NCBI GenBank assembly: GCA_029962745.1
Contig: CM057155.1
Coordinates: 30,562,896-30,626,895, forward strand
Direction: 5' to 3'
Source of the DNA: Echinometra lucunter
Taxonomy: Eukaryota > Echinodermata > Echinoidea > Camarodonta > Echinometridae
DNA: 64,000 nt
In this document: piece after piece, positions 41,815 through 58,581 of the stretch
Numbering within the stretch: the first letter of the stretch is position 1
Layout of the letters: the number at the start of each line of letters is the position of its first letter
Program-made: the position numbers and the translations under genes
The notes under the pieces: model-generated
What the model saw: only the letters and a program-made list of their open reading frames with translations
Told to the model about the DNA's origin: nothing
Database searches by the model: none

Positions 41815-42950
41815 AGAGAAGAGAGAGAAGAGAAGAGAGAAGAGAGGGAGAGAGAGAGAGAGAGAGAGAATGGTGAAAAAGTAATGATGAAAATGTATAA
41901 AGTTACAATGAATGTTGAAAAGGCAAGTGTAGAAAAAATCTCAATTAAATCCACCCTTCTTCGTTGCCTTTCCGCCCGTCATAAAATTCCATTGCAAAGA
42001 GGTAATCATAGACATTATAGAATATTCTTTAAGATGGGGGTACCGCCCCATCCATAAAATTCTCGCTCATCATGACATCGATATTAAGGCCTTCTTTCAT
42101 GTTTGCCGTCTGTAAAAAGGGCTTAGAGTCTATAATTTCCTCACACCTCGGCTTAGTATTTTATGAGCAAGATAATATCCATGTCAAGAAAATATAACGG
42201 TTTTCTCACTTTGTTGCTTTGCTATGAATGAAGACATCAAAATCAGACCTGAGTTATAAGATACTTACCAGCCGATTTCACAATGGGGATCGGAAATTTT
42301 TATCTTCTCTTTTCGTCTGCAGCATTAAAATTTAATGCTGGGGTAATTATGTGCATCTGCAAGTATGGGCGGAAATCCTGGTGGGCGGGAGGGAGAGGGG
42401 ATAGACGATTTTTTTCCCGGGGGGGGGGGGGGGGGGCATTAAATGAGCTTTTAATCTGCACTGTTAAATTAGCAGAGAGGGTGTTAGAGTTTGCTGCAAA
42501 ATAACTTCTTTTTCTAACATTGTTTTTTCCTTAGTGACTCGCTGTGCTTAACTTGGAATTTGGAACACGCATTTCCGCCCATGTCTGCAACATTTTTTTT
42601 TTTAATTTTGTGTCCGCCCTAACACTTAACTTATGAGGCGAAGAAGTATATTCATTTAAAATTGTAGGAATGGTATTATAAAAAAAGCAATTCACACCGC
42701 ATCCCAAGGGCTTAATTGCATGGAAATTTTTATCTGAAACTTTTAGAAAATTAAAGATAAAGCGTAATAATTATATTTTGAAACGGAAATGCGATCATTA
42801 AGTAGCCAAGGCATGAATTGAAATCATATGGGAAAGAATTGTTGTAACAAAAAGGCATTTATGATTTGTTTGTCAACAAGCCAGAGATTTATTCCAACGA
42901 CCGGGGATAGTTTTTTTTTTTATAGATAATTATGAGAAAGATTAAGTTAT
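40640..42950. other. intergenic with microsatellites
   Basis: (ATT/ATC)n at 41475-41590, (GA)n at 41738-41870 and a G run at 42418-42437. No coding signal. Confidence 0.6.
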
Positions 42951-42956
42951 GATGAA

Positions 42957-42998
42957 TCTCCTGAGGACGGTAAGAACATGCTTACCGAAACGTCGAGA
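42957..42998 (+). ncRNA. hammerhead-ribozyme-like motif (Penelope-associated type)
   Basis: In order: TCTC (42957-42960), CTGAGGA (42961-42967, fits core CUGANGA), hairpin GGTAAG-AACATG-CTTACC (42969-42986), GAAAC (42987-42991), GTC (42992-42994), then GAGA (42995-42998), which can pair with TCTC as stem I. The ACGT between GAAA and the cleavage-site C is self-complementary, so stem III could form only between two molecules, as described for small dimeric hammerheads in Penelope-like elements. Against activity: an extra C (42968) lies between the core and stem II, and stem I is only 4 bp. No reverse transcriptase or endonuclease frame is nearby. Confidence 0.45.
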
Positions 42999-42999
42999 G

Positions 43000-43796
43000 T
43001 GGGTAGGTCCTTTTCATGACCACACTCATCTTCAAGAAAGAATACTTGGTTTACCGTGAAGCCTTCCACTGCGAATCATTATGACTTTTTTTAAGTTCAA
43101 AGATTTAAAGGGGAAGAGATGAAAAAGAGCAATATAAAACTAGCAAAATAGAAAAAGGAGCGGAGAAAAAAAAAACCCCTGACACAATAGTATTATTATC
43201 AGGTGATGGCATCTTAAAATCTTGGAAGTATACCCTTCCAAGGTGAATGGGGAGGGGGAAGGGGCAGGGCGGAATCGAGTGAGGTTTCATTTCTAGATTT
43301 TTGGTGGGGACCGAGGGGTGCCATGCCTCCATTGCAAAAATTATACGCTTTACTTTATAAAGGGTCTTTTTTTGAGATTATGGGCAATGTTGTCACACTT
43401 TGTCCCCCCCCCCCAAAAGAGGAAAACTATGGGCATTCCATTTGACCGTTCATATAGTTAAGTCATTCTTTAATTCATGCATAACTTTGCGCACAGCTTT
43501 GTGAAACAGACCCTGATGTCTTGTATTTCGTTCTCTTGCGCCTCTGTACGCGCCCTATACTTATTTAAATCGCACCCTAATTATACTTACTCCCCCCCCA
43601 AAAAAAATTGCTTCTTCATGAAATACTAACTCATGATTCCCACTGTGATTATCAGAGATAATGCTCTTTAATGAAGGACTTAGTCTGTATGTATGTGCTC
43701 AAAAAATCCGCTTGCAGCCTATAAAAGTTTACTTATAAAAGTTTACCTATATAAGGTGTGTTAAGTTTCTGTTGTCCATTGGCATACATGCCGCTC

Positions 43797-43841
<45 letters not shown>

Positions 43842-45202
43842 GGGGGGGCGGGGCGGTGGAGAGAGAGAATCTTCATTAAAATTATGTGTATTTATATCAT
43901 GAGCAACATACAGAGCCATGCACACCTATTACATTAATCCGTTACCATTTTTTTTACCCTTCATGCTTATTTTGATCAGGGATTGTCATGAAGGTTTAGG
44001 ATTTTTTTTTTGCTCCCAAGGAGTGGAGATGGTGCACACAACCACGTGGATGCATGAATTTGTAGACGGAGACGTTGCTAAATATCAAAAGCATTACATG
44101 TATGTGGATGGAAATTGTTCTTAATGTGTTCTGCTGCCTTTCTTGTATAACAGAGTAATGTGACAGGTTTTTCGATATGTTGATATGAACAATAATGAAA
44201 CATTTCTAAAGAAACTGGAGAAAGTGGACTTTTCTAAACTCCCTTTTTCAAAGGACTGGTTAGTATCAGACATGACAATAGGATTGTTAGATCCTCACAT
44301 CCAATGTTCAAATTTAGCCATCACTCTATCCTTAATTTGATGTGTATTAAAAAAAAAGTTTGATTCATTTATTCCATGCATCTAGACGGGGCAATTGTTA
44401 GCATTGCATACGATTTGAGGTGGGGAGGGGGAGGGGAGTGGGTGGCTGCTACAAAAATTAAAACTTGAGGGTTTTTTTCGGCAAAGCCAACGCTCTTTTG
44501 TGAGATTATTCAACCTTTTCAATTCGTCGCCACATTTATTTCTTCAGTGCCTCAATCATGTCGGAGTATGCAAAGAAAACTTACTTAGGCTATTGATAAC
44601 GATCGCGATATGAGCATGTTTAATCAAAACTCCCGCTATCACATTTTCTTTTCGGGGCTATCATTTCTTTTCAAGGCTTTTAATTTTTCCACCAAAAAGA
44701 CACATGGGTGTCATAAAACAGGGAGATTCTTTCATGAGTTACAACACTCAACGAGAATCGGGACAGCTTCGAAAAAGGAGTTGCTTCGTTGATGAATGTG
44801 TATCCAAATGATGAAAACATGCCGCTTCTTTTTATATCTACCATGATGAAACCACTTTAGAATATCGATGTCTGCTAAAGTGTCTCCATTTCATCTCTTT
44901 CTTTCTTTTTCCATCTTATCCAGCACTTTGCGAAGTATTCCATTGTTATTTCATTTTAGAGGGTGATCATTGACCATCAATATTTTCTTGTCCAGCTCTT
45001 GCTTTCCTCAGACTGCATAATGGATTGTTTGAAAGTTTGACCCATTATCATCAATTAATATACATTCGTTTTCCGTATATGAAACTTTTGTCATGAAGAA
45101 AACAATGAAATAGTGAATATTTTTAACTGAACCCCAACTGTTGAGTATGAAACTTTTGCCCATTTTCAATAACTTACTATGCATACATTAAACTTATAGT
45201 GT

Positions 45203-45234
<32 letters not shown>

Positions 45235-47090
45235 CAAACAACAACCAAAAAAAAATGAAAAAGTAGGAAAAAATAAATAACTGAAAAAACCCCATGGGAT
45301 TAGCATTTGCCAAACAATTTCAATTCAATTCAAATTCAATACCCAATTCCATTATTTTACTCGAAGTTCTCCAGAATATCACTTGTCTTTAAACAGAACA
45401 AATGTTTGTTTAATTAGGGGTTCCAATAACTGGAATGAACTGCACCCAGATATAAGGTCAATCCCATCTTTAAACTCACTAAAATGCAATTATAGGTTAC
45501 CCCCAATATATATATATATATATATATAAGGCCCTTTGTCTTTGGTTGGCATTATAAATTGTCTGTGTTATAGGCTTGTCTTGGTTGATTAACTGTAACA
45601 TCTTTCCACATGGTTGCTTAACCAAGCTCAGTTTTTGAGCAACTCATATTTTTCACATTTTTATGGGGCGTAACTATGGAGGGGCACATGCTCCAAATCC
45701 AATAATGGAATGGCAAGAATGGGGGGGGGGGGGGCGGGGTAGGGAAGGGGATGAATGCTTAAATAAGATAATAGCACCCCCCCCCCCCCCCCGCCCCCTC
45801 GTAGCTATCCAGTTCGTAACCGTGTTGCAGTGGGCGTGGAGGATTTACTCTTATAATCTCCTGATATATATTTTTTACATTCGCCTACCAGTTTCAATGC
45901 CACCTATGGTTCCCAAATTCGACTCCTAAATTCTTGATTAGATTACTACATTCATGTCAGTCGTATAATCGCATTCATAGCAACCCTAATCAAAATGATA
46001 TCAGTACGACTTACAATCGTATTAATTACAATTAAGTGACATTAATCGCTGTATATAACAATGACTTTACGCAAAAATGTTGTAACAATGTGCATTCCAG
46101 TTCATGATTAGACAGAAATCCGATAGACAAAAAGCTTGTTCGGAAGAGGACGTTATCTACAGGCGTCTGGAAGACACAAGCCCTGTTATCTTAATAGACC
46201 CCTTCGCCCACGATTCCTTCCTTACATGTCTAGGTTTCTGAAACATTTTAATTTAAATTCATTTTTACAATTTGGAACCACTTGAATTGTCAAAATTATG
46301 AACCTTTTCTTCCTTTTCTGAATCATGCACCACATTTCTTTCTCGGAATCACGGGCGGAAATTTTTGGGACGGAGGGGATGGGGGACACGCGTCCGAATT
46401 TTTCGGGGGGGGGGGGGAGGCGGGGCATAAGCACCTTCCCCACTATATGTAATCTGTATACGGAGTCCCTTTTGAGCAAAAATACAAGGAGAATCTTTGG
46501 TTTTGGGTTCGGAAAGGCTGCAGGACAATATCACTATCCATCGGAAATTGCCTCCACGAATGATAAGCTCTCGAAGTACGACAGCAAGGAAAAAATGCAA
46601 CATGAAAATCAAAGTTTATGATGCAGATTAATACCAAGGAAATCAGTTGCAAGGGTGGAAAATTATTATGGATATTAGCTATGATATTTATGTCATGTGT
46701 TTTTTTTTTTTTTTGGTATACATGTATTTCCAAAAAGAGGTATTTTCATGGGGTGGGGATGGGTTTTTTATTTTATCCCAAACAAAATGCTTGTAAATCC
46801 TTAAGCATTATTTCAAAAATTTTGTTTGCTTGTCTGTTTAGCTCTCTGTGCTTTTGTTTTTGTTTGTTAACTTGTTTGTTGTCATTTTTTAAAAGGGGGG
46901 ATGGGTTATATATTGCGTGTATAGACATATGAAAATTTTTTTTTTTTAACCCAGTTTATAAGGAGCATCATCATATCATGAGTTATCGGGGATTTAACGT
47001 GCAAGTGCGTTGCTGTTACTCTCTCTTCGTGTGGTTCCAGCTCTGTAAATCATTATAGATCCTATATATCGATGATCACTATGCTGTAAA
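43000..47090. other. intergenic, no gene seen (part 3)
   Basis: Contains (GA)n plus a G run at 43799-43848, (CAA)n at 45211-45243, (TA)n at 45506-45529, paired G and C runs at 45720-45736 and 45776-45792, and a G run near 46405. The 98-codon frame at 46325-46621 runs through one of these and is not convincing. Confidence 0.55.
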
Positions 47091-47095
47091 TGATA

Positions 47096-47110
47096 CGCGC
47101 CCTCTACTGG
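47096..47110 (-). promoter_or_regulatory. CTCF-like motif
   Basis: The minus strand reads CCAGTAGAGGGCGCG, 14 of 15 positions of CCASYAGRKGGCRSY, extended 5' by GGTGG. It is the better of the two CTCF-like matches and faces the one at 32655. Confidence 0.4.
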
Positions 47111-47119
47111 CCACCATGA

Positions 47120-47699
47120 TATATTACTATTCTCTCTCGTTTTGATCACTGAACCCAATAGTAAGGAGTGCTGATTATATTATCCTATGCACGATTCTAT
47201 GACCATTATCTTTTTTGCCCATCCGGCCATCCCTCCTCCCCTCTCTCTATGTAAATGTGCTTTTATCATCATACTCATGTTGCACAACATAATGATTTTT
47301 ATGAAAAAAATATCAGACATATAGAAAAGAAAAAAAAAGAAAACAAAAATAATTTCAAATTAAAAGACAATAAGCCACTTCAGAAAAAAAGTCGGTATAT
47401 ATTATAAATTTGATCTATTAAACATTATTATTCATACAAACTATGATAAAATCACTTAACAGATGACAACACATTCATGTACAGCGTAGTGACATGCTTT
47501 CTTGCAACGATATAGCCTATAACGAAATTGACACGCTGTATTACCGAAGCAATGCACGAATTAAAGGGTGAGCCCCTCTCGTACAATCAATACTATGATA
47601 ATGCATGTGCGTAAATTATTGGTGAATGATAATATGTTTATAATGTATAATATTGTCACGAGATAAAAATGATAAATCTATCTTGCATGAAAATCCACC

Positions 47700-47731
<32 letters not shown>

Positions 47732-49300
47732 CAACAAAACATCACTCACACATGCATAAAATAATAATAAAGGAACAAACGGGGCAGCAGCAGAATGATT
47801 TCCAATAAATTATATGAATTAAGATATTTTTCCTAAATCATGAAACAGTCTTGTATAACGCTATACCAAAGAATACTACAACTGCATTCAACTCCAGCTA
47901 TACATCTGATGAATAAAGAAAAGAATAAAAAGGAAGAAGAACGAAGAACACGGAAAAAAAATCGTCCGAACAGAGTCAAAGAGGACCGAACCGATACCGA
48001 CGTACACTTATTATGCATTTGTTATTTCAGATGAAAAGGGTCCTTTAGAAATCGGGAAAAGGCAGAGGCGATACAAAGAGACAAAAGAGAGACGATCTTA
48101 TCAAAGACTTTTTTCAGGAGATCTTTTTAAAGCGTCTATCCATGGCTCTTTTATCATTGTCCGCACGAGGCCCAAATAATAATTGAGACATCACGAGTAC
48201 CACCGCGCTCATTCTTTCGAATAACCAAAGTTTTAACCTTCCTCTCACCTCCCCCCCCCCCCTCATTCTGCCCTATCATCCTCTTCTTTTCTCTCTCCTG
48301 CTCTCTGTTCATGTTTCTCTCTATATGAAGCTTTTCCAAGCCTCCTTTTTTTTTCACAATGACGGAATACCAGCGAACAGGGCATGAAAAGAAGCTCATA
48401 AAAAACAAGAGCGAGGGAAAGAAAAGACCCTATATTATTCATAGGAGTTTCGAAGTAAGAAGAAACAGGATTATAGTCCACCACTTGACAACAGTAGGTG
48501 AACGAAGCATTCAAGCGAAGTGAATTGGCTTGTACTGAAAAAGGCCGATTGGTTATTATCATGATTTGGCCGCGAATAGGGTGCGTTTACACTACCATAT
48601 AAAGCCTTTTTTTTTCGTGTACATGTATTGTATTTTATTATATTTCATTGATATACATATAAATCAATATATTTTTTTTCATACATAAACATTAACATAA
48701 ACATAAATATAAATAGGCATTTTTGTATAAACATGAAGTATATAAACAAAAAAGACAAAAACAAAAACAAGACAAAAATAATAGTTTTTATAAGTTAATT
48801 AAAAAAGGCATTTAACATGAAAAAAACACACGAAGTAAACAGTCATGGACAAGGTCTAGACAAAATTTCTTACAGTTCCAACGACACTCATCTTCTTTTG
48901 ACAGATAAGTTTGCAAAAGGGCACAATGTAGAATGATGATCCCCTCCCTGTAGAAAAGTTTTGTCACTGTCATTCCAAATAGGCCTGGGTAGATCAAAGA
49001 ATTCGAAAAACAAAACTTCGAACGAAATATCTGACAACAGACGAAACCGGCCAGAAAACAAAAGACAACGTCAAAACAACAACAACAAAAAAAAAGAGGA
49101 AAAAGTAAAGTAAAATGAATAATAACAAACTTAATAAACAAAAGCTTAATCGGAGTAAAATAAAAGTGATGAAAATAATTATCAGACTTTCAAATGCTTC
49201 TTTTACGATCGAAAATTTGAAAAGGTTGCATGTTATTCACCCTGTATACTTTAAACTATTTTATGAAAGAGAGTAATTTTATAGTAGCCTTTCTTTCCTC
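47120..49300. other. intergenic, no gene seen (part 4)
   Basis: AT-rich with (CCA/CAA)n at 47697-47737, a C run at 48250-48261, and A-rich stretches. Open frames up to 109 codons have low-complexity or random composition. Confidence 0.55.
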
Positions 49301-49301
49301 T

Positions 49302-49390
49302 TGAGGAGGAGTGTTGGCTCAGTGGTATAGAGCGATCGTCTTGTAACAGGGACCCAGGTTCGAAACCCAGTGCGCTATAGTGCCCTCTAC
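49302..49390 (+). mobile_element. tRNA-derived SINE head
   Basis: TTGGCTCAGTGGTATAGAG (A box TGGCTCAGTGG) and GGTTCGAAACCC (B box) are spaced as in a tRNA gene, followed by GTGCGCTATAGTGCCC. The acceptor and anticodon stems do not close well, so it is read as a SINE head or tRNA relic, not a working tRNA. A (TGAT)n tract follows at 49470-49503. Confidence 0.6.
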
Positions 49391-49467
49391 ACATTAAAAT
49401 GTGTTATGTCTGGTTTCATATAGGCAAACAAGCATGTCTTGCATTTTTCCTCTATGATTCGCAGACC

Positions 49468-49501
<34 letters not shown>

Positions 49502-49559
49502 CTGATTTTATTTGCCAAGCCTCCAAAATACAACAATGGATAATAACAGATCAGTAAGC

Positions 49560-50055
49560 TTAAAGGCATTGGCTAACTTTGTGAGCAGCTGATTAAAAAA
49601 ATTCTCAAACTAAGATGAAACATGTGTATGAGTACTTGTATTTATACTCAAAAACCCTGAAACCAACAATAATTTGGAAGGAAAAGCTGTAAGTTAGACG
49701 CAAACCGCGATTTTATTAGCTTTCGTCTCGAGAGACACTGAACTAAGAGGACCGTTTGCGCGAATTAAAAAATACCGTTACTTGCCTTCCGCCGCGTGAT
49801 ACGTCAATACACACAGTGCGGTCCGTTGAGTCATGTGCGCATGCGCACTCCTTACGTTGGGTCTATGCAACCGACCCTCGTATATTTTTCAAACATTGGT
49901 TCACATTTCTAATATTTAAAAATACTTCCCGTGGATATTATGCTCTGAAACTTTCACACTGGTATTTTTACACTATAACCCTAATGTTTATCCCATTTTT
50001 AAGTAACAAAATGAGATTTTTTAAAAATCATAACAATGTTAGCCAATGCCTTTAA
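49560..50055. mobile_element. TTAA-flanked MITE, family 3
   Basis: Left end TTAAAGGCATTGGCTAAC and right end GTTAGCCAATGCCTTTAA are inverse copies, with TTAA at both borders; 496 bp. The interior is GC-richer and holds the palindrome TGCGCATGCGCA (49834-49845), a perfect NRF1-type site. Only one copy is in the window. Confidence 0.75.
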
Positions 50056-53920
<3,865 letters not shown>

Positions 53921-53929
53921 ACACCCCTA

Positions 53930-54650
53930 TACTTTTGAGTGGAAGTAGTCCAAGGGACTTAATGAATTGTGTTCTGATTGGTGCGGCTTGTCCTTTGTGT
54001 GTACGTCACTGCCCTTTGGGAGCTTTTCGGGCGGCGGGCATGTGCTTTGATGTTTCATGCACTTTGCAACACTGAGAAACTTCCCTGGCTTGTGTATGCC
54101 GCAAATGTAAAGTGACTTGCCAGTTTCACAATGCGTTGATGAGTATGAAAGCGTCGACCGCGGTACTCTATCCGAAAGTTGAGAAGGTAAGGAACGTTTG
54201 CTGGTTGTATCTACTTCACTGCATGTCGAGTAATAGTTGTGATTATCAGGCTGAGGCGCTTGAAACTTTCTATTCATTTCATTCATGGTAGGTAAGATTT
54301 TATTCTTGGAGAGAGCGTGTGTTATGCATACAAAACTTCGAAAGGGCCTATCCACGGTGCGTACACACACCGCAGTACTGTCCCGTAGCTTTCGCGGGGC
54401 CTTATTGGACTATCGCCTACCATTGGCTGGCTGCATGGGCTAGAAATGCATGGCCGTTACACTGGAACTTTACTGAAGAATTCGTGTGCTGTGTAAAAAC
54501 TGGACTTCTAGGATAGCTACTACTTTGGATTATCTTACAACTGGATATTAAACCAAGTGCAGAGAGCGTTGGATTGAAGGCAGGTTGGAATCCTGATGTG
54601 AAACTTCTTAATTTAAAATGCCATATCATTCATGTGTATGGAGTTATTGC
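53930..54650 (+). promoter_or_regulatory. candidate promoter or 5' exon region of Axin
   Basis: Repeat-free and GC-richer than its surroundings. It carries three ATTGG (CCAAT-box) motifs at about 53978, 54405 and 54421 and a TACGTCA at 54001. It lies about 5.5 kb before the first Axin coding exon, whose acceptor shows that at least one upstream 5' exon exists. The 147-codon minus-strand frame here has no recognisable domain. Confidence 0.3.
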
Positions 54651-55324
54651 CCCCACTGCACACGCAATACACGTTCAGCGTGTGTGCACTCTCGCTTGTA
54701 CACCATCCATGCCTTGGTACAATTTGAATGGTTTGTGCCTGTGATTGAATTGCATGCAGAATTGGCATGCAGGCTTAGCCTTCCAGGCCCTGTGCAAATT
54801 GGTGATGCTGGGACACAAGACATGATTTACTGTAAAATATTTCTTCCAAAATACTTCTTACTGTGAATATTAATTATTTGCAGCGTATTACTTTGTATGT
54901 TTAATTTTACATTAAGTTTTATGTTGTATCTTTACATTCACTTTCTTATATTTACAAAGAAAAAAATATAATGTAATGATAATCACTTTCGATTAATGCT
55001 GATCTAGATGCAGGACCACAGACATGTTTAGAATCAAACATTAATGCTGTAACATCTAGTGGAGTTATGAGTGACAAAGATCATTGATGTATTCAATAAC
55101 TATTTTACAGGTTTTGTTTTATTTTGGAAACATGAGCATACAAGAATATATGTAGATGTACAATTTCACTCATAAAAAAGTTAAAATTGAAAGGATGGTT
55201 TTCAAGCTGAAGGCAAATGATTTTTACCATCTGTATTTGTTTATTGAAATCATGATAGTACAAATAGAATTTACTTATTATTACTAGTACTAGTGTATTT
55301 TTCCTTGCATCTATTCTATAGGTT

Positions 55325-55496
55325 GTGCCAGGGAAAAAAATTACATGAGGGCTCGTGGTGAATTCGCCCTCAAAATGCCCCTGAAATTCTCAAAGGTTCC
55401 AATGTAAATTGTAATGCAACATAGAAAATTGGGTTGGGTGGGCTCAAAATAGCCCCGAAAAAAAATTTCTTAATTTTTTCCTGGCGTTGTGCTGAA
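55325..55496. mobile_element. short inverted-repeat element
   Basis: Left TTGTGCCAGGGAAAAAAATTA and right TAATTTTTTCCTGGCGTTG are approximate inverses. About 170 bp. Confidence 0.5.
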
Positions 55497-55607
55497 TATA
55501 CAGTGTACTTGCATTATTGTTTTTGACTGGTAAAGGTATGATGCTTGTTTAATTCTTAAACAAGTAAGTTAATTCACCAAAGAAAATTATACTTAGATAT
55601 GCATTTC

Positions 55608-55937
55608 AGGGCTGTACAAACCCGCTTGCCCAGGGCAAGTAAAAATCATAAAAGGACAAGTGAATTTTAAAAGCCCCTTGCCCAAAAGGGCAAGTAAATT
55701 CAATTAAAGTTTATCATGAGAACAAAAGAAGAAAATCAATTATTATAATGCTCATAGACAGTGCAAGTACATCTTAAGCAATGGCTAATTATATAAATGT
55801 TGCAAAATGTTATTCAAATTGTCATGAGTATTCATAATTTTTGGTAATAGAGCAAGTGAGTATGTTTTCGGGCAAGTAACATTAAAAAAAACTTGCCCAA
55901 TTGGCAAGCAGGATGAAAAATTTTTGGAGAGCTCTGC
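55608..55937. mobile_element. hAT-like MITE with CAGGGCT end
   Basis: Left CAGGGCTGTACAAACCCGCT and right TTGGAGAGCTCTG, with inner CTTGCCC/GGGCAAG blocks mirrored. CAG-type tips resemble hAT elements; no clear 8-bp duplication was found. Confidence 0.55.
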
Positions 55938-58179
55938 AACCTAAAATCAGCAAGGTTGATTGCAGTTGCAAAACAAAAAAAACCAAAAAAAATTTAAAAG
56001 TTTTTGACGTACATGTAAAATGTATGTACATGTTTCACTAGACAAGTGACATAGTTAACATTAATAATCTTTGCAATTTCAGTTTCTCCAATTTTATAGA
56101 CAATCATATTTGAGAAAAATCATTGCGTATGGTCATGGAGGTATTACTCTGTGACATCACATAGCTTACTTGTATTTGTGTAAGGACTGTCCATTTTAGA
56201 ATACTGTTAATATAGGTTTGGGAATCCTATTATAAAACTTCTTACCTGTAAGGAAATCTCAAATGGTAAAATGGCGCCTACTTTAAGGAAATTTCAATCT
56301 GCATGTTTTATTATTGACAACCATTTTATTGTGATAACACTTCAATTGATTTTTTTTTGGGAGGCCACTGTGGATCATGGATGTAAACTTGTAAATTATA
56401 TCGTATGATATTGATATTATTATGTGCCCAAGGGTGTATTTCTTGTAGGTGTATGTTGCTTTCGTTTGGATGAAAATTGGAAAAACGTCATACAAACTCA
56501 AATAATGAGACACTTGGGAGCATTTTAAAAGCAGGAATATGAATGATAACAGAAAATTATTATTACTTGCCGATGTGAAATCATGAATAAAACTCTCAGA
56601 CATTAAAATAATGTGTCTTTCTAGTATGAAGGGTACATGTATACTCCACCACATGGTCCATAGTCCAGTGACTCGTCCAATAACCTATGGCATCTGTATG
56701 TAGATTTATAAAGGAACAAGTTGTTTCTTTGGAATGTACTCTTCATGTTTGACTGAGTCGTCACTTTCTTCTTATTTTCATGAAATTTGCTACTTTTTCA
56801 TGAACATTCTTGTAAAATGTGCACTTGCCTTCAAGGTCTCATTTTCTAAGAAAGTTTGATTAAAAAGAAAGATTAACTTCATACAGTATAACATTTTGCC
56901 CTAAATGGGTTAAATTCATGTAATTTACTGGCCACATTTAGGTCTTCTTAGTAACATGTAGACAGCAAATCTTGAGTCTTCTTGACTACTATGATATAAA
57001 CATACATGGTCATGCACACTTGTTAGACTACTGCATTTACAGTACAGTAAGATCAGCAAAATTTCTGTGTAGAAAAAGGGAGTTTGGCACATAAATATTT
57101 GTCTGGATTTTAATTGTTTATGTTATCCTTCTCTGTTTGGCCTTGTATTATTGTTGTATGATTGTTGGATGTGAAGCATAATTTCTAGATTTGTGCAGGT
57201 TTTGAATTTTGTATAGACCTGACTGTATGTCATATTTCCTGTCCAACTTAACTAAACAGGAAAACGTACAGCATATCGCAAAGTACTTGCAATTTCTTAA
57301 TGGAAGACAATTGCCACAAAGTTTATTGGCATGTTTTAATTTGCACGTAGTTATGATTGTGTATTTGTAAATTAGTTCTGTTTTTGTATTTTTTTGTTGT
57401 TTAGATAATATTTTCTTGAATCTAGAAACTATACCTCATATTTTCTTTTTGTAATAGTTTTTTTTTTTTTTTGTACAGTTAAATTATTGATGCATACACA
57501 TAGATGTACATGTACTACTGTTTCTGCAAGCTGTGGAAGGAGATATACTTCCTAACTTCATACATGTAGTTTATATTGACCACTCTACAATTTATTGGCA
57601 CAGTGAGCTGTGAACTGTGTATCAGGCCAGCTTACTGCTCTTCTACACACTGAATGTTATGCTTCAACTTCCACCTCTGACAAAACATGGAGCAGTGTTG
57701 CCACTGCTAGAAGCTAAGGCAGGGATTGTATGTAACAAAAGGGAGAGAGCTGCCTATTCAATAAACTGCACTGGCCTGCAAGTCTAAGAACACATAGAGA
57801 AGAAAGAAAGAGGGAGAGAAAGAGAAGAGAGGGAGAAAGAGAGAAAGAAAAGCCCAGTGAGCCTCAATAGACACTGCACAACTCAGTGAATGGCTTTTGT
57901 GAAGGTACTAGGGGGAAAAAATGACTGAATGGACGGAATCTGGAATTAAAATGAGCAGGTCAGCTCCTTGTATTGTAGTAGGAATGCAAGAACTTCATGA
58001 AAAATGATACACTGGGATAAATGAGGGGGCATCTTTCTCTCCCGACACAGGATGTGGCGATCTTTTCCAGTGGCTATCGACTTGATAGAAAGACAAGAGA
58101 TGTGCTTTATTGTAGGATTGACCTCTGTAATGTATGCTAATCAGATGGCTGGCTTTTGAGTCTACATTTATTATGTATG

Positions 58180-58390
58180 CTTGTGTTCCGTGCATAGCAA
58201 ATGCACACGCTGGCTGTGCTACAACTCTCACAGTAACCACCGCAAGTTACATTATATACGTACATGTATGTGCATGCGATTGAGTTTGGGAACGAACGCT
58301 TGTGAGCGCAAGGGTCTCACGAAGCTAGCTTTCGTCTGGAATTTACGTTTGTCGAGTCGCAAAAAATCTGCAGAAGGATTGTGAATATTT
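58180..58390 (+). promoter_or_regulatory. possible proximal promoter or enhancer of Axin
   Basis: GC-richer, repeat-free block with TTATATACG, ACGTTTGTCGAG and GCGCAAGG-type CpG content, 1.7 kb before the Axin coding exon. Weak. Confidence 0.2.
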
Positions 58391-58581
58391 TGCAGAAATA
58401 AAAGGGCTACAAAGGACAGGTAGAAAGAGTGAAATTTTGTCGAAATTTGAAATTTTCAGTGGTTATATTGGGAGAGGTGTATGTGTAAGATGTGAGTGAA
58501 GTGATGCATTTGAAATGATTTACTGCTTGGAAATGATTTCCCTTTGATACATGCAGCTTTTGTATTTAACGTACATCATCT

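Larger units (their letters stand above)
54870..58180. other. AT-rich stretch with two small MITEs, no gene seen
   Basis: Probably an Axin 5' intron or upstream sequence. Besides elements at 55325 and 55608 it is AT-rich. A purine tract (GA/AAAG) is at 57795-57850. Confidence 0.45.

Noticed and set aside
49318..49388. Functional tRNA gene
   Set aside because: A and B boxes are good, but the acceptor and anticodon stems do not pair well. A SINE or relic fits better.
53927..54370. 147-codon minus-strand frame, the longest non-repetitive one in the intergenic region
   Set aside because: No recognisable domain, no coding composition and no supported splice partners. It overlaps a candidate promoter region; chance is more likely.
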